This document shows, piece by piece, positions 27,417 to 37,526 of a stretch of 64,000 nucleotides of DNA. The position numbers and the translations under genes are program-made. Below the pieces are notes generated by a model. The model was given only the letters and a program-made list of their open reading frames with translations. It was not told the origin of the DNA and searched no databases. This stretch comes from Pseudomonas trivialis. GTDB lineage: Bacteria; Pseudomonadota; Gammaproteobacteria; Pseudomonadales; Pseudomonadaceae. The DNA lies in contig NZ_JYLK01000005.1 in the NCBI RefSeq assembly GCF_001439805.1, positions 124,001 to 188,000 on the forward strand, in the 5' to 3' direction. Each line of letters begins with the position of its first letter. Position 1 is the stretch's first letter.

Positions 27417-29930
27417 TCATTCAATCGGGTGGCTTTGTGCAGGTTCGACCGGCGCGTCGGCCGCGCCATCGACACGGTGCAGCGCCACCTGACGGATCGA
27501 CAGACGAATGTCGGCGGGCAATACGCGTTTGGCGGCGCCTTCGGCCAGTTCGCCGAGCAAATCGTGATAGCTCAACTTGCCGGCTTCGTCGCGGCGCAGC
27601 ACATCTTGCTCCAGCAGCGTCTGGATGAAATGTCGGAAAAGGCTCTTGTCAAAGAATTCCGGGGCATTGAGGCCATGCAGGATCGACAGGCGCTGGGCCA
27701 TGATCGTGCACAGGTCTTCCAGCTCTTCGGCGCTGATGCTGCTCTGGCCGCTGTTGAGCAGCAGCGAGATCGCCATATAGAAGCGTTGCAGGGTCTGGGC
27801 GATGCTCTTGGACAGCAATGTCAGTAGCACGAAATGCCGCGAACTCGGGGCCGGACGCAGGTACACCTCGTTCTCGAAGCGCAGCAGGCCCTGCTCGACA
27901 AACGCTTGCAGCCACTGGTCGACCACCGCGTCGAGGTCTTCCAGGGACCAGCGGATAAACAGCTCCGATTGCAGGTACGGGTAGAGCGCGTGGGTGTAGC
28001 GCAGCATTTGCTCGCGGCTCATGCGCGAGCTGCTCTGGAAGAAGCTCGCCAGCAGGGCCGGCAGGGCGAAAATGTGCAGCACGTTATTGCGGTAGTAGGT
28101 CATCAGGACGGCGTTCTGCTCGTCCAGGTAAAGAATCTTGCCCAAGGCATCGCTTTGTTCCGACAGCAGGTCCATGTCCTTGACGTGTTTGATCAGCGCC
28201 AGGCCATCACCTTCGGGCAAGGTGGTGTGCGGCGAGTAAGGCACGCGGCGCAACAGCGCCAGGTACAGGTCGAGCTGGCGGGCCATGGCCTGTTCGTCCA
28301 GGGCCAGGCGCGTGGTCGAGAGCAAGGCCAGGGCCACCAGGTTCACCGGGTTGACCGCCGCCGCTTCGTTCAAGTGGCGCGCCACCTGTTCGCCCAGACG
28401 GTGCGTGGTTTCATGCAGCCACGCCGGTTTGTAGTTGGGGCCCAGTTCCTGGGAGCGCCAGTCCGGCTGCTCGCTGTCGAGGAACTCGGCCAGCTTGATC
28501 GGCTCGCCGAAGTTGACCGCGACCTGGCCAAAACGCTGCTTGAGCGCGCCGACCACTTTGAAAATATCGAAGATCGACTCTTTCTTCTTGCTCGCGCCAC
28601 GCAGTTCGCCGAGGTAAGTGCGGCCTTCGAGCACGCGTTCATAGCCGATGTACACCGGCACGAACACGATTGGCATGCGCGAAGAGCGCAGGAAACTGCG
28701 CAGGGTGATCGCCAGCATGCCGGTCTTGGGCTGCAGCATGCGCCCGGTGCGCGAGCGTCCGCCTTCGACGAAATACTCCACCGGGAAACCCTTGGTGAAC
28801 AGGGTGTGCAGGTATTCGTTGAACACCGAGGTGTACAGCGCGTTGCCCTTGAAGGTGCGGCGCATGAAAAACGCACCGCCACGGCGCAGCAGGCTGCCGA
28901 TCACCGGCATGTTCAGGTTGATGCCGGCGGCGATGTGCGGCGGGGTCAGGCCGTTCTTGAACAGCAGGTACGACAGCAGCAGGTAGTCGATATGGCTGCG
29001 GTGGCAAGGCACGTAGATCACCTCGTAGCCCTGGGCGACCTGTTGCACTCCTTCGATATTGTTGACCTTGATGCCGTCGTAGATCTTGTTCCAGAACCAG
29101 CTCAGCACCACCTCAAGGAAGCGGATCGCGGTGTAGGTGTAGTCCGAGGCGATCTCGTTGCCATAACGCAGGGCCAGGGCCTTGGCTTTTTCCGGGGCGA
29201 TCTTTTCCCGTTCGGCCTCATCCAGGATGGCCTGGCGCACCAGAGGCATGTTCACCAGGCCCTTGACCAGGTTGCGGCGGTGGGACAGGTCGGGGCCGAT
29301 CACGGCCGTCTTCAGGTTACGAAAGTGCACGCGCAGGATGCGTTGGGCCATGCGCACGGTGCGTTCGTGACCTTTATTGTGCTCGATCAATTCGCGCAGG
29401 TTGATTGGCGCGGAGAATTGCACGCGGGTCTTGCGGCCCAGAATCAGGATGCTCAACAGGCGGCGCAGGCGCCCGGTGACGGCCCAGCTGTCGGCGAACA
29501 GCAGCTTCCACGGGCTGGACTCGCTCTCGGGGGACTGGCCCCAGAACACGCTGACCGGAATGATTTGTGCATCCTCTTCGGCGTGGTCACTGAGGGTGTT
29601 GACCAGGCGCGTCAGAGTGGGCGGCGCACCGCGTTTGTCCTGGCGACCCAGCCAGTCCGGCTCCGGCGTGAGGTAGAAGAACGCAGCAGCTTCCATCAAT
29701 GGACCTACCGCCACCGGCAGCACCGGGCGCGGCAGGCCGGCCTTGGTGCACTCGGCATCGACCACGGCCAGTTCGGTGAGCGAAGGCGATTGCAGGACGT
29801 AGAACACCGGCCGACTGCGGTCGAGGTTGAGGGTCAGGGACGACTGGTTGATCGTCTCCGAGCGAACCCAGAGGTACAACAGTCGGCGCAAGGTGCCGAA
29901 CACCAGACGGCGGAACGGGGAGCGGGTCAT
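27417..29930 (-). CDS. plsB: Glycerol-3-phosphate 1-O-acyltransferase PlsB
   Basis: PlsB puts the first acyl chain on sn-glycerol-3-phosphate at the inner membrane, starting phospholipid synthesis. ATG 29930 ([12 protein letters not shown]) gives 837 aa; the in-frame extension to 30077 is unrelated low-complexity sequence. Acyltransferase blocks are in order: [12 protein letters not shown] (the HX4D catalytic motif), [19 protein letters not shown] and [12 protein letters not shown]. Its antisense strand carries a 703-codon open frame, a GC-rich shadow. Confidence 0.95.
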   Translation of the reverse strand: MTRSPFRRLVFGTLRRLLYLWVRSETINQSSLTLNLDRSRPVFYVLQSPSLTELAVVDAECTKAGLPRPVLPVAVGPLMEAAAFFYLTPEPDWLGRQDKRGAPPTLTRLVNTLSDHAEEDAQIIPVSVFWGQSPESESSPWKLLFADSWAVTGRLRRLLSILILGRKTRVQFSAPINLRELIEHNKGHERTVRMAQRILRVHFRNLKTAVIGPDLSHRRNLVKGLVNMPLVRQAILDEAEREKIAPEKAKALALRYGNEIASDYTYTAIRFLEVVLSWFWNKIYDGIKVNNIEGVQQVAQGYEVIYVPCHRSHIDYLLLSYLLFKNGLTPPHIAAGINLNMPVIGSLLRRGGAFFMRRTFKGNALYTSVFNEYLHTLFTKGFPVEYFVEGGRSRTGRMLQPKTGMLAITLRSFLRSSRMPIVFVPVYIGYERVLEGRTYLGELRGASKKKESIFDIFKVVGALKQRFGQVAVNFGEPIKLAEFLDSEQPDWRSQELGPNYKPAWLHETTHRLGEQVARHLNEAAAVNPVNLVALALLSTTRLALDEQAMARQLDLYLALLRRVPYSPHTTLPEGDGLALIKHVKDMDLLSEQSDALGKILYLDEQNAVLMTYYRNNVLHIFALPALLASFFQSSSRMSREQMLRYTHALYPYLQSELFIRWSLEDLDAVVDQWLQAFVEQGLLRFENEVYLRPAPSSRHFVLLTLLSKSIAQTLQRFYMAISLLLNSGQSSISAEELEDLCTIMAQRLSILHGLNAPEFFDKSLFRHFIQTLLEQDVLRRDEAGKLSYHDLLGELAEGAAKRVLPADIRLSIRQVALHRVDGAADAPVEPAQSHPIE

Positions 29931-30031
29931 AGGCGAGCTGCTTGAAGTGGAAAAAAACCGAGCAGTCGCTCGGGCGGGTAGTGTGCCGTATTCGCCGAAA
30001 ATCGGCAAAAAAGCAGCGATGTAAACTTGAG

Positions 30032-30059
30032 TTGATGGTTTTTGAGCCTGTCTTATACT
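30032..30059 (+). promoter_or_regulatory. Probable sigma-70 promoter of the cold-shock gene
   Basis: TTGATG (30032-30037), 16 bases, TATACT (30054-30059), leaving a leader of about 45-50 bases before ATG 30114. Confidence 0.55.
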
Positions 30060-30113
30060 CGGCAGTTCAATGCACACAACTCAACAATAACAATGCATGT
30101 GGGAGCAAGACGG

Positions 30114-30323
30114 ATGACGACGCGCGAAACCGGCAATGTGAAGTGGTTCAACGATGCAAAGGGTTATGGCTTTATACAACGGGAAGATGGCAAGGATGTG
30201 TTCGTGCACTACCGCGCCATTCGCGGTGAGGGTCATCGCTCGTTGGCCGAGGGCCAGCAGGTGGAGTACGCCCTGGTGAGCGGCGAGAAGGGGTTGCAGG
30301 CTGAGGATGTGGTCGGCCTGTAA
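30114..30323 (+). CDS. Cold-shock domain protein (CspA family)
   Basis: A 69-aa single cold-shock-domain protein that binds single-stranded RNA or DNA. ATG 30114 follows GGGAG; earlier in-frame codons from 30042 are leader. The N-terminal [16 protein letters not shown] holds RNP1 and DVFVHY is RNP2. The C-terminal part is divergent from the major CspA/CapB proteins ([21 protein letters not shown]). It begins the gene block that in P. aeruginosa lies elsewhere. Confidence 0.93.
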   Translation: MTTRETGNVKWFNDAKGYGFIQREDGKDVFVHYRAIRGEGHRSLAEGQQVEYALVSGEKGLQAEDVVGL

Positions 30324-30340
30324 GTCCACCACTGAACCCA

Positions 30341-30429
30341 TGTGGGAGGGGGCTTGCTCCCGATTGCAGTGAGTCAGCGACCAATAAGCTGGCTGACCCA
30401 CCGCTATCGGGAGCAAGCCCCCTCGCACA
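30341..30429. repeat. REPIN, first class
   Basis: TGTGGGAGGGGGCTTGCTCCCGA and its inverted copy around about 40 bases, with one mismatch in the right arm (CTCGCACA). Confidence 0.88.
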
Positions 30430-30455
30430 TTTTTGATTGGGTTAACAGTTCACGG

Positions 30456-30833
30456 TCAGGCGGTTTTCCAGGTGATCTGCTCTTCACCGTCGGCGCTGAT
30501 GCGAATCCAGGTGTCGGCGTTTTCCTCACCTTCTTCCTCGACCCACGTGCCCGGCGCGCAGCGCACTTCGACGTTCAGCGCGGCAAAGGCGGCGCGGGCG
30601 CAGGCGATGTCGTCGTCCCAGGGGGTCTGGTCGCTTTCCAGGTACAGGCTGTTCCATTTGCCGACGGCTTTGGGCAGCCAGGTGACGGGCACGTTGCCGG
30701 CCGTGCACTTGTAGGTCTGGCCTTTCTGGACCCAGTCCGAACAGGCGCCCAGGGCCGCGCCCAGCCAGGCGGCGATGGCCTTGTGGTCGACGTCGGTGTC
30801 TTTCAGGTAAATCTCGATATCGGGTTGGCGCAT
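30456..30833 (-). CDS. Conserved hypothetical protein upstream of rlmA
   Basis: A 125-aa acidic cytoplasmic protein starting MRQPDIEIYLKDTDVDHKA at ATG 30833 behind GAGGAA. It has three cysteines (one in YKCTAGNVPVTWLP) and reads as an alpha/beta single domain. It belongs to the same block as the cold-shock gene, rlmA, dapE and ndvB in P. aeruginosa. I do not know its function. Confidence 0.8.
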   Translation of the reverse strand: MRQPDIEIYLKDTDVDHKAIAAWLGAALGACSDWVQKGQTYKCTAGNVPVTWLPKAVGKWNSLYLESDQTPWDDDIACARAAFAALNVEVRCAPGTWVEEEGEENADTWIRISADGEEQITWKTA

Positions 30834-30889
30834 GGATATTCCTCGTTGCGGGATTTTAAAAATCCATTCGCGGGTGCTGAAAAAGTCGG

Positions 30890-31699
30890 TTATTGAAGCA
30901 CGAAATAATCGTAGCGCATCGACACGGTGACCAGCAGCGGCTCGGCCGCTTCGATCACCTGTGCACGGCGCTCGGCGCTGGCGCGCCAGCCGTGGGGCGT
31001 CATCGCCAGCAGGTTGGCGCGGTCCCCTGGCTCGGCCAGGCTCAGGCTGAACTCGAGCATTTCGCTGTGGGCCAGGCTCATGCCGTCCGGCACCAGGGCC
31101 AGGTGCTTGTCATCGGTGTACTCGCGCACTTCGTCGTACAGGCGCTCGCGCAATTCCATCAGGTGGCCGCGGGTGGGGCCGACCTTCATCAAGCCGCCGC
31201 CGGGGCTGAGCAGGCGTCGGGCCTCCTGCCAGTCCAGCGGGCTGAATACGCTGGCGAGGAACTGGCAGCTGGCGTCGGCCAACGGCACGCGGGCCATGCT
31301 GGCGATCAACCAGGTCAGCGCCGGGTTGCGTTTGCAGGCACGCTTGACCGCCTCCCTGGAGATATCCAGCGCATAGCCATCGGCGTGGGGCAGGGCAGCG
31401 GCGATCTGCGCGGTGTAGTAACCCTCGCCGCAACCGATGTCGACCCAGCGCTGCGGTGCGCGTTCGGCCGCCAGTTCAGCCAGGCGCCTGGCCACTGGCG
31501 CGTAGTGCCCGGCGTTGAGGAAGTCGCGGCGCGCCTCGACCATCGCCAGATTGTCGCCCGGGTCGCGGCTGTTCTTGTGCTGCACCGGCAACAGGTTCAG
31601 GTAACCCTGGCGCGCGCGGTCGAAACGGTGCCCGGCCGGGCACGCCACGCCGTTGTCCACCGGGTTGAGCGGGCCGCTGCAGAGGGGGCAGGCGAGCAT
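30890..31699 (-). CDS. rlmA: RlmA, 23S rRNA m1G745 methyltransferase
   Basis: RlmA methylates N1 of G745 in helix 35 of 23S rRNA. The 269-aa protein has an N-terminal zinc knuckle (CPLC near residue 4, then C and H in VACPAGHRFD), followed by a class I SAM fold (VDIGCGEGYYTAQIA, then YALDISREAVKRA). The ATG overlaps the dapE stop by one base (TGATG on the minus strand), so the two are coupled. Confidence 0.92.
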   Translation of the reverse strand: MLACPLCSGPLNPVDNGVACPAGHRFDRARQGYLNLLPVQHKNSRDPGDNLAMVEARRDFLNAGHYAPVARRLAELAAERAPQRWVDIGCGEGYYTAQIAAALPHADGYALDISREAVKRACKRNPALTWLIASMARVPLADASCQFLASVFSPLDWQEARRLLSPGGGLMKVGPTRGHLMELRERLYDEVREYTDDKHLALVPDGMSLAHSEMLEFSLSLAEPGDRANLLAMTPHGWRASAERRAQVIEAAEPLLVTVSMRYDYFVLQ

Positions 31700-32850
31700 C
31701 AGGCGAGCAACTTGATCAGGGTCTGGTAGTAGATCTCGGTGAGCACATCCAGGTCGCTGGCCAGGATGCGTTCGTTGACCTGATGGATCGTCGCATTCAC
31801 CGGGCCCAGCTCGACCACCTGGGTGCCGAGGGTTGCGATGAAGCGCCCGTCCGACGTACCGCCGCTGGTCGATGCCTGGGTTTCACGCCCGGTGATCGCC
31901 TTGATGCTGGCCGATACCGCATCGAGCAGCGCGCCCGGTTCGGTCAGAAACGGCAGACCGGACAGCGCCCACTCCACGTGCCAGTCCAGGCCGTGCCTGT
32001 CGAGAATCTGCGCGACGCGCTGTTGCAGGCCTTCCACGGTGGATTCGGTGGAGAAGCGGAAGTTGAACACCGCCGTCAGGTCACCGGGGATCACGTTGGT
32101 GGCGCCGGTGCCGGAATTGAGGTTGGAGATCTGGAAGCTGGTTGGCGGGAAGAACGCGTTGCCATCGTCCCAGTGCTCGGCAGCCAGCTCCGCCAGGGCC
32201 GGCGCGGCCAGGTGAATCGGATTCTTCGCCAGGTGCGGATAAGCCACATGGCCCTGCACGCCGCGGACGGTGAGGGTTGCGCCAAGGGAGCCGCGGCGTC
32301 CGTTCTTGACCACATCGCCCACCAGGGTGGTGCTCGACGGTTCGCCGACGATGCACCAGTCCAGGCGTTCGTTGCGCGCGGCCAGACGTTCGATCACGGC
32401 CTTGGTGCCGTGGTGCGCCGGGCCTTCTTCATCGCTGGTGATCAGGAAGGCAACCGAGCCACGGTGGTCCGGGTAGTCCTGCACAAAGCGCTCCGCCGCG
32501 ACCAGCATGGCCGCCAGGCTGCCTTTCATGTCTGCCGCGCCACGCCCGCAGAGCATGCCGTGTTCGTCGATCAGTGCGTCGAACGGGTCGTTCTGCCAGG
32601 CCTGCAGCGGGCCGGTCGGCACCACGTCGGTGTGGCCGGCAAAACACAGTACCGGGCCTTCATGCTGGCCGTGGGTGGCCCAGAAGTTGTCCACGTCCTC
32701 GATGCGCATCGGCTCCAGGGCAAAGCCGGCGTCGCCCAGGCGCTGCATCATCAGCTTTTGGCAATCGGCGTCGATCGGCGTTACCGAGGGGCGACGGATC
32801 AGGTCGATGGCAAGTTGAAGGGTCGGCGAAAGGTCGGCATGGGCCGTCAT
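31699..32850 (-). CDS. dapE: Succinyl-diaminopimelate desuccinylase
   Basis: DapE hydrolyses N-succinyl-LL-DAP to LL-DAP, late in lysine and peptidoglycan precursor synthesis. ATG 32850 (MTAHADLSP) gives 383 aa. The two-zinc M20 signatures are present: [24 protein letters not shown], and the catalytic TSDEEGPA. Together with dapD (38798) and dapC (42922) the window encodes three steps of the succinylase branch. Confidence 0.95.
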   Translation of the reverse strand: MTAHADLSPTLQLAIDLIRRPSVTPIDADCQKLMMQRLGDAGFALEPMRIEDVDNFWATHGQHEGPVLCFAGHTDVVPTGPLQAWQNDPFDALIDEHGMLCGRGAADMKGSLAAMLVAAERFVQDYPDHRGSVAFLITSDEEGPAHHGTKAVIERLAARNERLDWCIVGEPSSTTLVGDVVKNGRRGSLGATLTVRGVQGHVAYPHLAKNPIHLAAPALAELAAEHWDDGNAFFPPTSFQISNLNSGTGATNVIPGDLTAVFNFRFSTESTVEGLQQRVAQILDRHGLDWHVEWALSGLPFLTEPGALLDAVSASIKAITGRETQASTSGGTSDGRFIATLGTQVVELGPVNATIHQVNERILASDLDVLTEIYYQTLIKLLA

Positions 32851-32913
32851 GGGAAAACTCCGGGAAGCGTGTAATGGGCGCAGGACGAATGTGCTGAAAC
32901 GGCGCAGATCCAA

Positions 32914-32930
32914 TGTGGGAGGGGGCTTGC
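32914..32930. repeat. Truncated REP arm
   Basis: TGTGGGAGGGGGCTTGC without a matching inverted partner, upstream of dapE. Confidence 0.6.
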
Positions 32931-32962
32931 CTGATCCAACAAAACGGCCGTTATCTTATAGC

Positions 32963-32988
32963 AAAACGGCGACCAGAGGCCGCCGTTT
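32963..32988 (-). terminator. Terminator of ndvB
   Basis: Read on the minus strand, AAACGGCG and CGCCGTTT pair around a 9-base loop and end in TTTT, 18 bases after the stop of the 33007 gene. Confidence 0.75.
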
Positions 32989-33006
32989 AGTGCATTGCGC
33001 ACGTTT

Positions 33007-35598
33007 TTACACCGCTGGCACAGGCTCAGGCGCTGCTGCCGGTTTGGGCAGCGACGACAGGAACGCCATGATCAGCGCAGCCACGTACGGCAGTGACTGC
33101 ACCAGCAGCATCACCACCCAGAAACGCATGTCATTGCTCGGCAGGCCCTGCACCAGATAGATCCCCAGCGCGGCGCCCCACAACAGCAGCATGATGAACA
33201 TCTCTTCGCGCGCTTCGGAAATCGCCACCCAAAAGCCGTGGTTATCGGCGTTTTTCGGCGTACGAAAGAACGGAATGCTGGTGGTGAAAAAGCCATACAG
33301 CACCGCCTTGGCGATGGTATGCGACAGCGCAAGCCCGGCCAGGGCCGCGCAGAACGCGTCCTTGAGGTTCACGCCAACCGCGCGGCGATACAGGAAGATG
33401 ATCTTGCCCACCTTGAACACGAACAGCGCCAACGGCGGAATCGCGAAAATCAGCAGCGGCGGGTCCACCCGCGCGGGAACGATGATCATCGCCGCCGACC
33501 ACAACAGCGCGCCGACGGTAAAGAAGATGTTCATGCCGTCCGCCACCCACGGCAGCCAGCCCGCGAGGAAGTGGTAGCGCTGGCCACGGGTCAGCTCGGT
33601 GTCCTTGCCGCGCAAGAGGCTCGCGGTGTGGCGCTTGATGATCTGGATCGCGCCATAGGCCCAGCGGAAACGCTGCTTCTTGAAGTCGATGAAGGTGTCG
33701 GGCATCAGGCCCTTGCCGTAGCTGTCGTGGTAATACGCGGCCGACAGGCCTTTCTCGAATACCCGCAGGCCCAGTTCGGCGTCTTCGCAGATGCACCAGT
33801 CGGCCCAGCCGAGCTCTTCGAGCACTGAGCGACGGGTCATGGTCATGGTGCCGTGCTGGATGATCGCGTCGCGGTCGTTGCGGGTAACCATGCCGATGTG
33901 GAAGAAGCCCTTGTATTCGGCGTAGCAAAGCTTCTTGAAGGTGCTTTCGTTCTGGTCGCGGTAATCCTGGGGCGACTGCACCACGGCGATTTTCGGGTCG
34001 GCGAAGTGCGGCACCATGTGCTTGAGCCAGTTGGGCGACACGCAGTAGTCCGAGTCGATCACCGCGATCACTTCGGCGTCCGCCGCAGTGTGCGGGATCA
34101 GGTAGTTCAGCGCGCCGCCCTTGAAACCGGCCAGGGGCGAGACGTGGAAAAACGTGAAGCGCGGGCCGAGGGTTTCGCAATAGTCGCGCACCGGTTCCCA
34201 CACCGCCGGGTCCTTGGTGTTGTTGTCGATGATCAGGACTTCGTAGTCCGGGTAATCGAGGGCGGCCAGGGCATCGAGGGTCTGTTTGACCATCTCCGGC
34301 GGCTCGTTGTAGCACGGCACGTGGATCGACACTTTCGGGCGGTAATCCGAATCACCTTCCACCGGCAGGAATTCACGTCGTCGCTTGTGCGTCCACACCG
34401 CTTCGGCCAGCTCGTGGGCTTCGGTCAGCAACACGATAAACACGCCCATCGCGCCCAGTGCCAGCAGGAATCCGACGGTCAGGCTGAACCAGGTGCTGTA
34501 CTGCTGGCTGTAGTCGTAGCCGATCCACACCAGCACCGACCCGCACAGAAACGCGATAAAGGTCAGGAAGGTACGACCGCGCTGACGCAGCGCCGAGCCA
34601 TCGATCATCAGCAGCGTCAGCGAGAGCAGGGCCAGCACCACCGAGCCGATTGCCAGCACGCGCCATTGGGGGATCGCGACCACCGGCCCTTCAAAGTTGA
34701 ATTTCTGCTGGCGCGCGGCGTTGAACACGCCCCAATAGGCGCCCGCCGAGCCTTCGTCGCTGACCTTCCAGGGCTGGTCGAACGCTTCAATCACGAAATA
34801 GTTGAAGCCCTGGCGATTGAGCTTGTTGACCAGTGTGCGCAGGTAGATCGCCTGGTCGGCCGGGGACGATTCATTGCCGCCGCGCATGCGGCCGTTGCTC
34901 GGCCAGCCAACTTCAGACAGCAGCAGCGGTTTTTTCGGGAACAGTTTCTTCAGGTCCCGGGCGCGGTCGAGTACGTACTGGCCGGCCTTGTCCATCGGAA
35001 TGAACTCCCAGAACGGCAGGATGTGCGCGGCGATCAGGTCGACGTGCCTGGCCAGTTGCGGATTCTTTTCCCAGATGTGCCATTGTTCGGAGGTGGTCAC
35101 CGGCACTTTCACGGCGGCGCGCACCCGGTCCAGCAGCACGATCAGTGCTTCGGGGGTGATTTCTTCACGGAACAGCGCTTCGTTGCCCACCACCACGCGC
35201 ACCACGCTGCGCGAGCTGTTGGCGATTTCGATGGCGCGCTGGATTTCACGCTCGTTGCGCTCCAGGTCCGGGCTGATCCAGATGCCCAGGGTCACGCGCA
35301 GGCCGAACTCTTCGGCCAGCTTGGGAATATCGCCCAGGGTGCCGTCGACCGAGTAGGTCCGGATGTTGTCCGTGAGCTTGCTCATGATTTCGAGATCACG
35401 ACGCATCTGGTCGTCGCTCGGGTACTGGTTTTTCTGCGGGTACTGGCCTTGCTGGAACGGCGAGTAAGAGAACCCCGAGATCTGTTCAGGCCAGTTGGGA
35501 GTGGTGACCGGGCGGTTGATCAGCGCCCAGAAACCGGTGAACAGCGCGGCAATTGCCAGCACCACCACCAGGTTGAGTCCAAATTTACGCGATGACAT
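33007..35598 (-). CDS. ndvB: NdvB-like bifunctional GH17 / GT2 glucan enzyme
   Basis: An 863-aa inner-membrane protein joining a glycoside-hydrolase-17 domain to a processive family-2 glycosyltransferase. ATG 35598 starts an N-terminal membrane anchor. The GH17 part (about 40-300) has VVGNEAL and the signature LSEVGWPSNG. Membrane helices follow (about 315-410), then the GT2 domain with DNNTKD, DSDYCVSPNW, CEDAELGLR and the QRFRW processivity motif, then further helices. The same gene sits next to dapE in P. aeruginosa as ndvB, which makes cyclic beta-1,3-glucans tied to biofilm antibiotic tolerance. Transglycosylation or branching by the GH17 part is inferred. It ends in its own terminator. 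Confidence 0.9.
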   Translation of the reverse strand: MSSRKFGLNLVVVLAIAALFTGFWALINRPVTTPNWPEQISGFSYSPFQQGQYPQKNQYPSDDQMRRDLEIMSKLTDNIRTYSVDGTLGDIPKLAEEFGLRVTLGIWISPDLERNEREIQRAIEIANSSRSVVRVVVGNEALFREEITPEALIVLLDRVRAAVKVPVTTSEQWHIWEKNPQLARHVDLIAAHILPFWEFIPMDKAGQYVLDRARDLKKLFPKKPLLLSEVGWPSNGRMRGGNESSPADQAIYLRTLVNKLNRQGFNYFVIEAFDQPWKVSDEGSAGAYWGVFNAARQQKFNFEGPVVAIPQWRVLAIGSVVLALLSLTLLMIDGSALRQRGRTFLTFIAFLCGSVLVWIGYDYSQQYSTWFSLTVGFLLALGAMGVFIVLLTEAHELAEAVWTHKRRREFLPVEGDSDYRPKVSIHVPCYNEPPEMVKQTLDALAALDYPDYEVLIIDNNTKDPAVWEPVRDYCETLGPRFTFFHVSPLAGFKGGALNYLIPHTAADAEVIAVIDSDYCVSPNWLKHMVPHFADPKIAVVQSPQDYRDQNESTFKKLCYAEYKGFFHIGMVTRNDRDAIIQHGTMTMTRRSVLEELGWADWCICEDAELGLRVFEKGLSAAYYHDSYGKGLMPDTFIDFKKQRFRWAYGAIQIIKRHTASLLRGKDTELTRGQRYHFLAGWLPWVADGMNIFFTVGALLWSAAMIIVPARVDPPLLIFAIPPLALFVFKVGKIIFLYRRAVGVNLKDAFCAALAGLALSHTIAKAVLYGFFTTSIPFFRTPKNADNHGFWVAISEAREEMFIMLLLWGAALGIYLVQGLPSNDMRFWVVMLLVQSLPYVAALIMAFLSSLPKPAAAPEPVPAV

Positions 35599-35815
35599 GG
35601 CGATTTCGGGTTCCAAAGGGTGTGGAACGAAAAGAGGCGTCGGCCTACGCCGAACGGCGCGCATCCTACACCGGCCTTTCCCTGAGCGTACAGCAAGCCG
35701 AGAAAAACCTGACGTTGGGCAGCGAAAGGCCCACTAAGTTCTTCACCGGTCAGTTGTCGCTTAAAACTTGCCGCTGCGTAGCCCATAATGCGCGCCGGTT
35801 TTTGGGGTAATGGTT

Positions 35816-36619
35816 ATGAGCACAGAAGATCCACGGTTTGCAGGCGTCGCTCGCTTGTATGGCATTGAAGGCCTGGAGCGCTTGAAAGCGGCCCACGTGG
35901 CGATCGTCGGCGTCGGCGGCGTCGGCTCCTGGGCGGCGGAAGCGATGGCCCGTTGTGGGGTGGGCGAGATTTCGCTGTTTGACCTGGACGATGTCTGCGT
36001 CAGCAACAGCAACCGCCAGTTGCATGCGCTGGACAGCACCGTGGGCAAACCCAAGGTCGAGGTGATGGCCGAGCGCCTGCGCGGCATCAACCCGGCGTGC
36101 ACGGTGCATGCGGTGGCCGATTTCGTGACCCGCGACACCATGGCTGAATACATCACGCCAGACATCGATTGCGTGATCGACTGCATTGACGCGGTCAACG
36201 CCAAGGCCGCGCTGATTGCCTGGTGCAAGCGCCGCAAGATCCAGATCATCACCACTGGCGGCGCGGGCGGGCAAATTGATCCGACGCTGATTCAGGTGTG
36301 CGACCTGAACCGCACGTTCAACGACCCGCTGGCCTCGAAAGTGCGCTCGACCCTGCGTCGTGACTACGGGTTCTCGCGCACGGTGACGCGTCATTACAGC
36401 GTGCCTTGTGTGTTTTCCAGTGAGCAGCTGCGCTATCCGAAGCCGGATGGCAGTATCTGTTTGCAGAAGAGTTTTGTCGGCGATGGGGTGAAGCTGGACT
36501 GCGCGGGTGGGTTTGGTGCGGTGATGATGGTGACGGCGACGTTTGGGATGGTGGCGGCGACCAAGGCGGTGGACAAGATTGTGGCGGGGGTGCGCAGGCC
36601 GTCGGAGCGTAGGTCTTAA
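35816..36619 (+). CDS. tcdA: TcdA, tRNA threonylcarbamoyladenosine dehydratase
   Basis: TcdA (CsdL) converts t6A37 to cyclic ct6A with ATP, working with the CsdA-CsdE sulfur system. ATG 35816 lies 8 bases after GGGG; ATG 35810 is the alternative. The 267-aa E1-like protein has the nucleotide site GVGGVGSWAAEAMARCGVG, FDLDDVCVSNSNRQ and ITTGGAGGQIDPT. csdA and csdE lie just downstream on the other strand. Links the 3' side of the repeat region to sulfur transfer genes. Confidence 0.93.
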   Translation: MSTEDPRFAGVARLYGIEGLERLKAAHVAIVGVGGVGSWAAEAMARCGVGEISLFDLDDVCVSNSNRQLHALDSTVGKPKVEVMAERLRGINPACTVHAVADFVTRDTMAEYITPDIDCVIDCIDAVNAKAALIAWCKRRKIQIITTGGAGGQIDPTLIQVCDLNRTFNDPLASKVRSTLRRDYGFSRTVTRHYSVPCVFSSEQLRYPKPDGSICLQKSFVGDGVKLDCAGGFGAVMMVTATFGMVAATKAVDKIVAGVRRPSERRS

Positions 36620-36633
36620 GCAGGTTTAAGGGT

Positions 36634-37092
36634 GTACATATCCGTTGCTGCGGTAATGGCTGATAGGGGTTCCGCCCTTACGGCGGGTCACTTTGGAAAA
36701 GCCCCAAAGTAACCAAAGGGCTCTTGCCCCACCACTCGGCACCTCGCTAATGCTCGGCGTGCGGCCAGCGTGGTTGACGGGGCGCCTGAGATCAAGATCA
36801 AAAGGCAAAGCAAAGCAAACCAGATCAAAAGCAGTGTGATATCCAACAGACAAATGGAGATCAACTGTGGGAGGGGGCTTGCTTCCGATAGCAGTGGGTC
36901 AGCTACCCATAAGCTGACTGACACTCAGCCATCGGGAGCAAGCCCCCTCCCACATTTTGTACAGCGTTTGGCAGCCAATTCCGGTCGGCTCTAAGGTCGC
37001 CGCGCTTTTGCTCTTGATCTGTGGCGCCCAAAAAGTGACCCGCCGTAAGGGCGGAACCCCTATCAGCCGTTACCGCAGCAACGGATATGTAC
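36634..37092. repeat. 459-base composite nested inverted repeat with a REPIN inside
   Basis: Outer arms 36634-36694 and 37032-37092 are 61 bases, inverted, with one mismatch. Inner arms near 36779-36804 (GGGCGCCTGAGATCAAGATC) and 37005-37029 are also inverted but less perfect. A complete REPIN sits between them at 36866-36954. Short ORFs in it, such as one reading KVTRRKGGTPISHYRSNGY, are repeat-derived. It fills the gap between tcdA and csdE, which I otherwise find empty. No transposase is present. Confidence 0.85.
36866..36954. repeat. REPIN, first class, inside the composite repeat
   Basis: TGTGGGAGGGGGCTTGCTTCCGA and its near-exact inverted copy, one T for C change in the left arm. Confidence 0.88.
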
Positions 37093-37109
37093 TCCCGGAT
37101 ATGCCCCCC

Positions 37110-37526
37110 TCAACTCTGCATACAACTCAACGCCCGCATACGCTGCAAAACCGCATTCAACCCGTTACTACGCGAAGGCGACAACTGCCGGGACAACCCC
37201 AGTTGATTGAACCAATCAGGCAAGTCCACCGCCTGCAGCTCAGCCGCCGACAGCCCGTTAACCCGCGCCAGCAACAGCGCGACCAATCCGCGAATCATCC
37301 GTGCATCACTGCTGGCCGCAAACTGCCAGTGCCCGTCCTGCAAGCGTCCCACCAACCACACCAGGCTTTCGCAGCCCTGCACCAGATTGGCCTCGATCTT
37401 GTCTTGCTCGGCCAGTACCGGCAGCCGTTCGCCCCATTGCATCAGCATGCGCGCGCGCTGCTCCCAGTTGCCCACGGCCTGGAACGCCTGCAGCGCGGCC
37501 ACTGCATCCACCGGCAAGTGGCTCAT
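37110..37526 (-). CDS. csdE: CsdE/SufE-family sulfur acceptor
   Basis: A 138-aa SufE-fold protein that accepts persulfide sulfur from CsdA and raises its activity. The acceptor cysteine is in VQGCESLVWLVGR (Cys52), and the C-terminal RSNGLNAVLQRMR matches the family. Its ATG overlaps the csdA stop by four bases (ATGA). Confidence 0.9.
   Translation of the reverse strand: MSHLPVDAVAALQAFQAVGNWEQRARMLMQWGERLPVLAEQDKIEANLVQGCESLVWLVGRLQDGHWQFAASSDARMIRGLVALLLARVNGLSAAELQAVDLPDWFNQLGLSRQLSPSRSNGLNAVLQRMRALSCMQS

Noticed and set aside
27834..29945. A 703-codon frame opposite plsB; similar shadows opposite lysS, ppc and ndvB
   Set aside because: No start context, no domain, and the opposite strand encodes conserved enzymes.
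30027..30059. TTGAGT at 30027 as the -35 of the cold-shock promoter
   Set aside because: The 21-base spacer to TATACT is too long; TTGATG at 30032 with 16 bases fits better.
36626..36924. Small ORFs with KVTRRKGGTPISHYRSNGY-type sequence
   Set aside because: They lie in the outer arm of the inverted repeat; the same peptide appears wherever that repeat is found, so it is a product of the repeat and not a gene.
37047..37075. GGAACC inside the composite repeat as an hrp box
   Set aside because: The following sequence lacks CCAC at 15-16 bases; it is part of the repeat arm.
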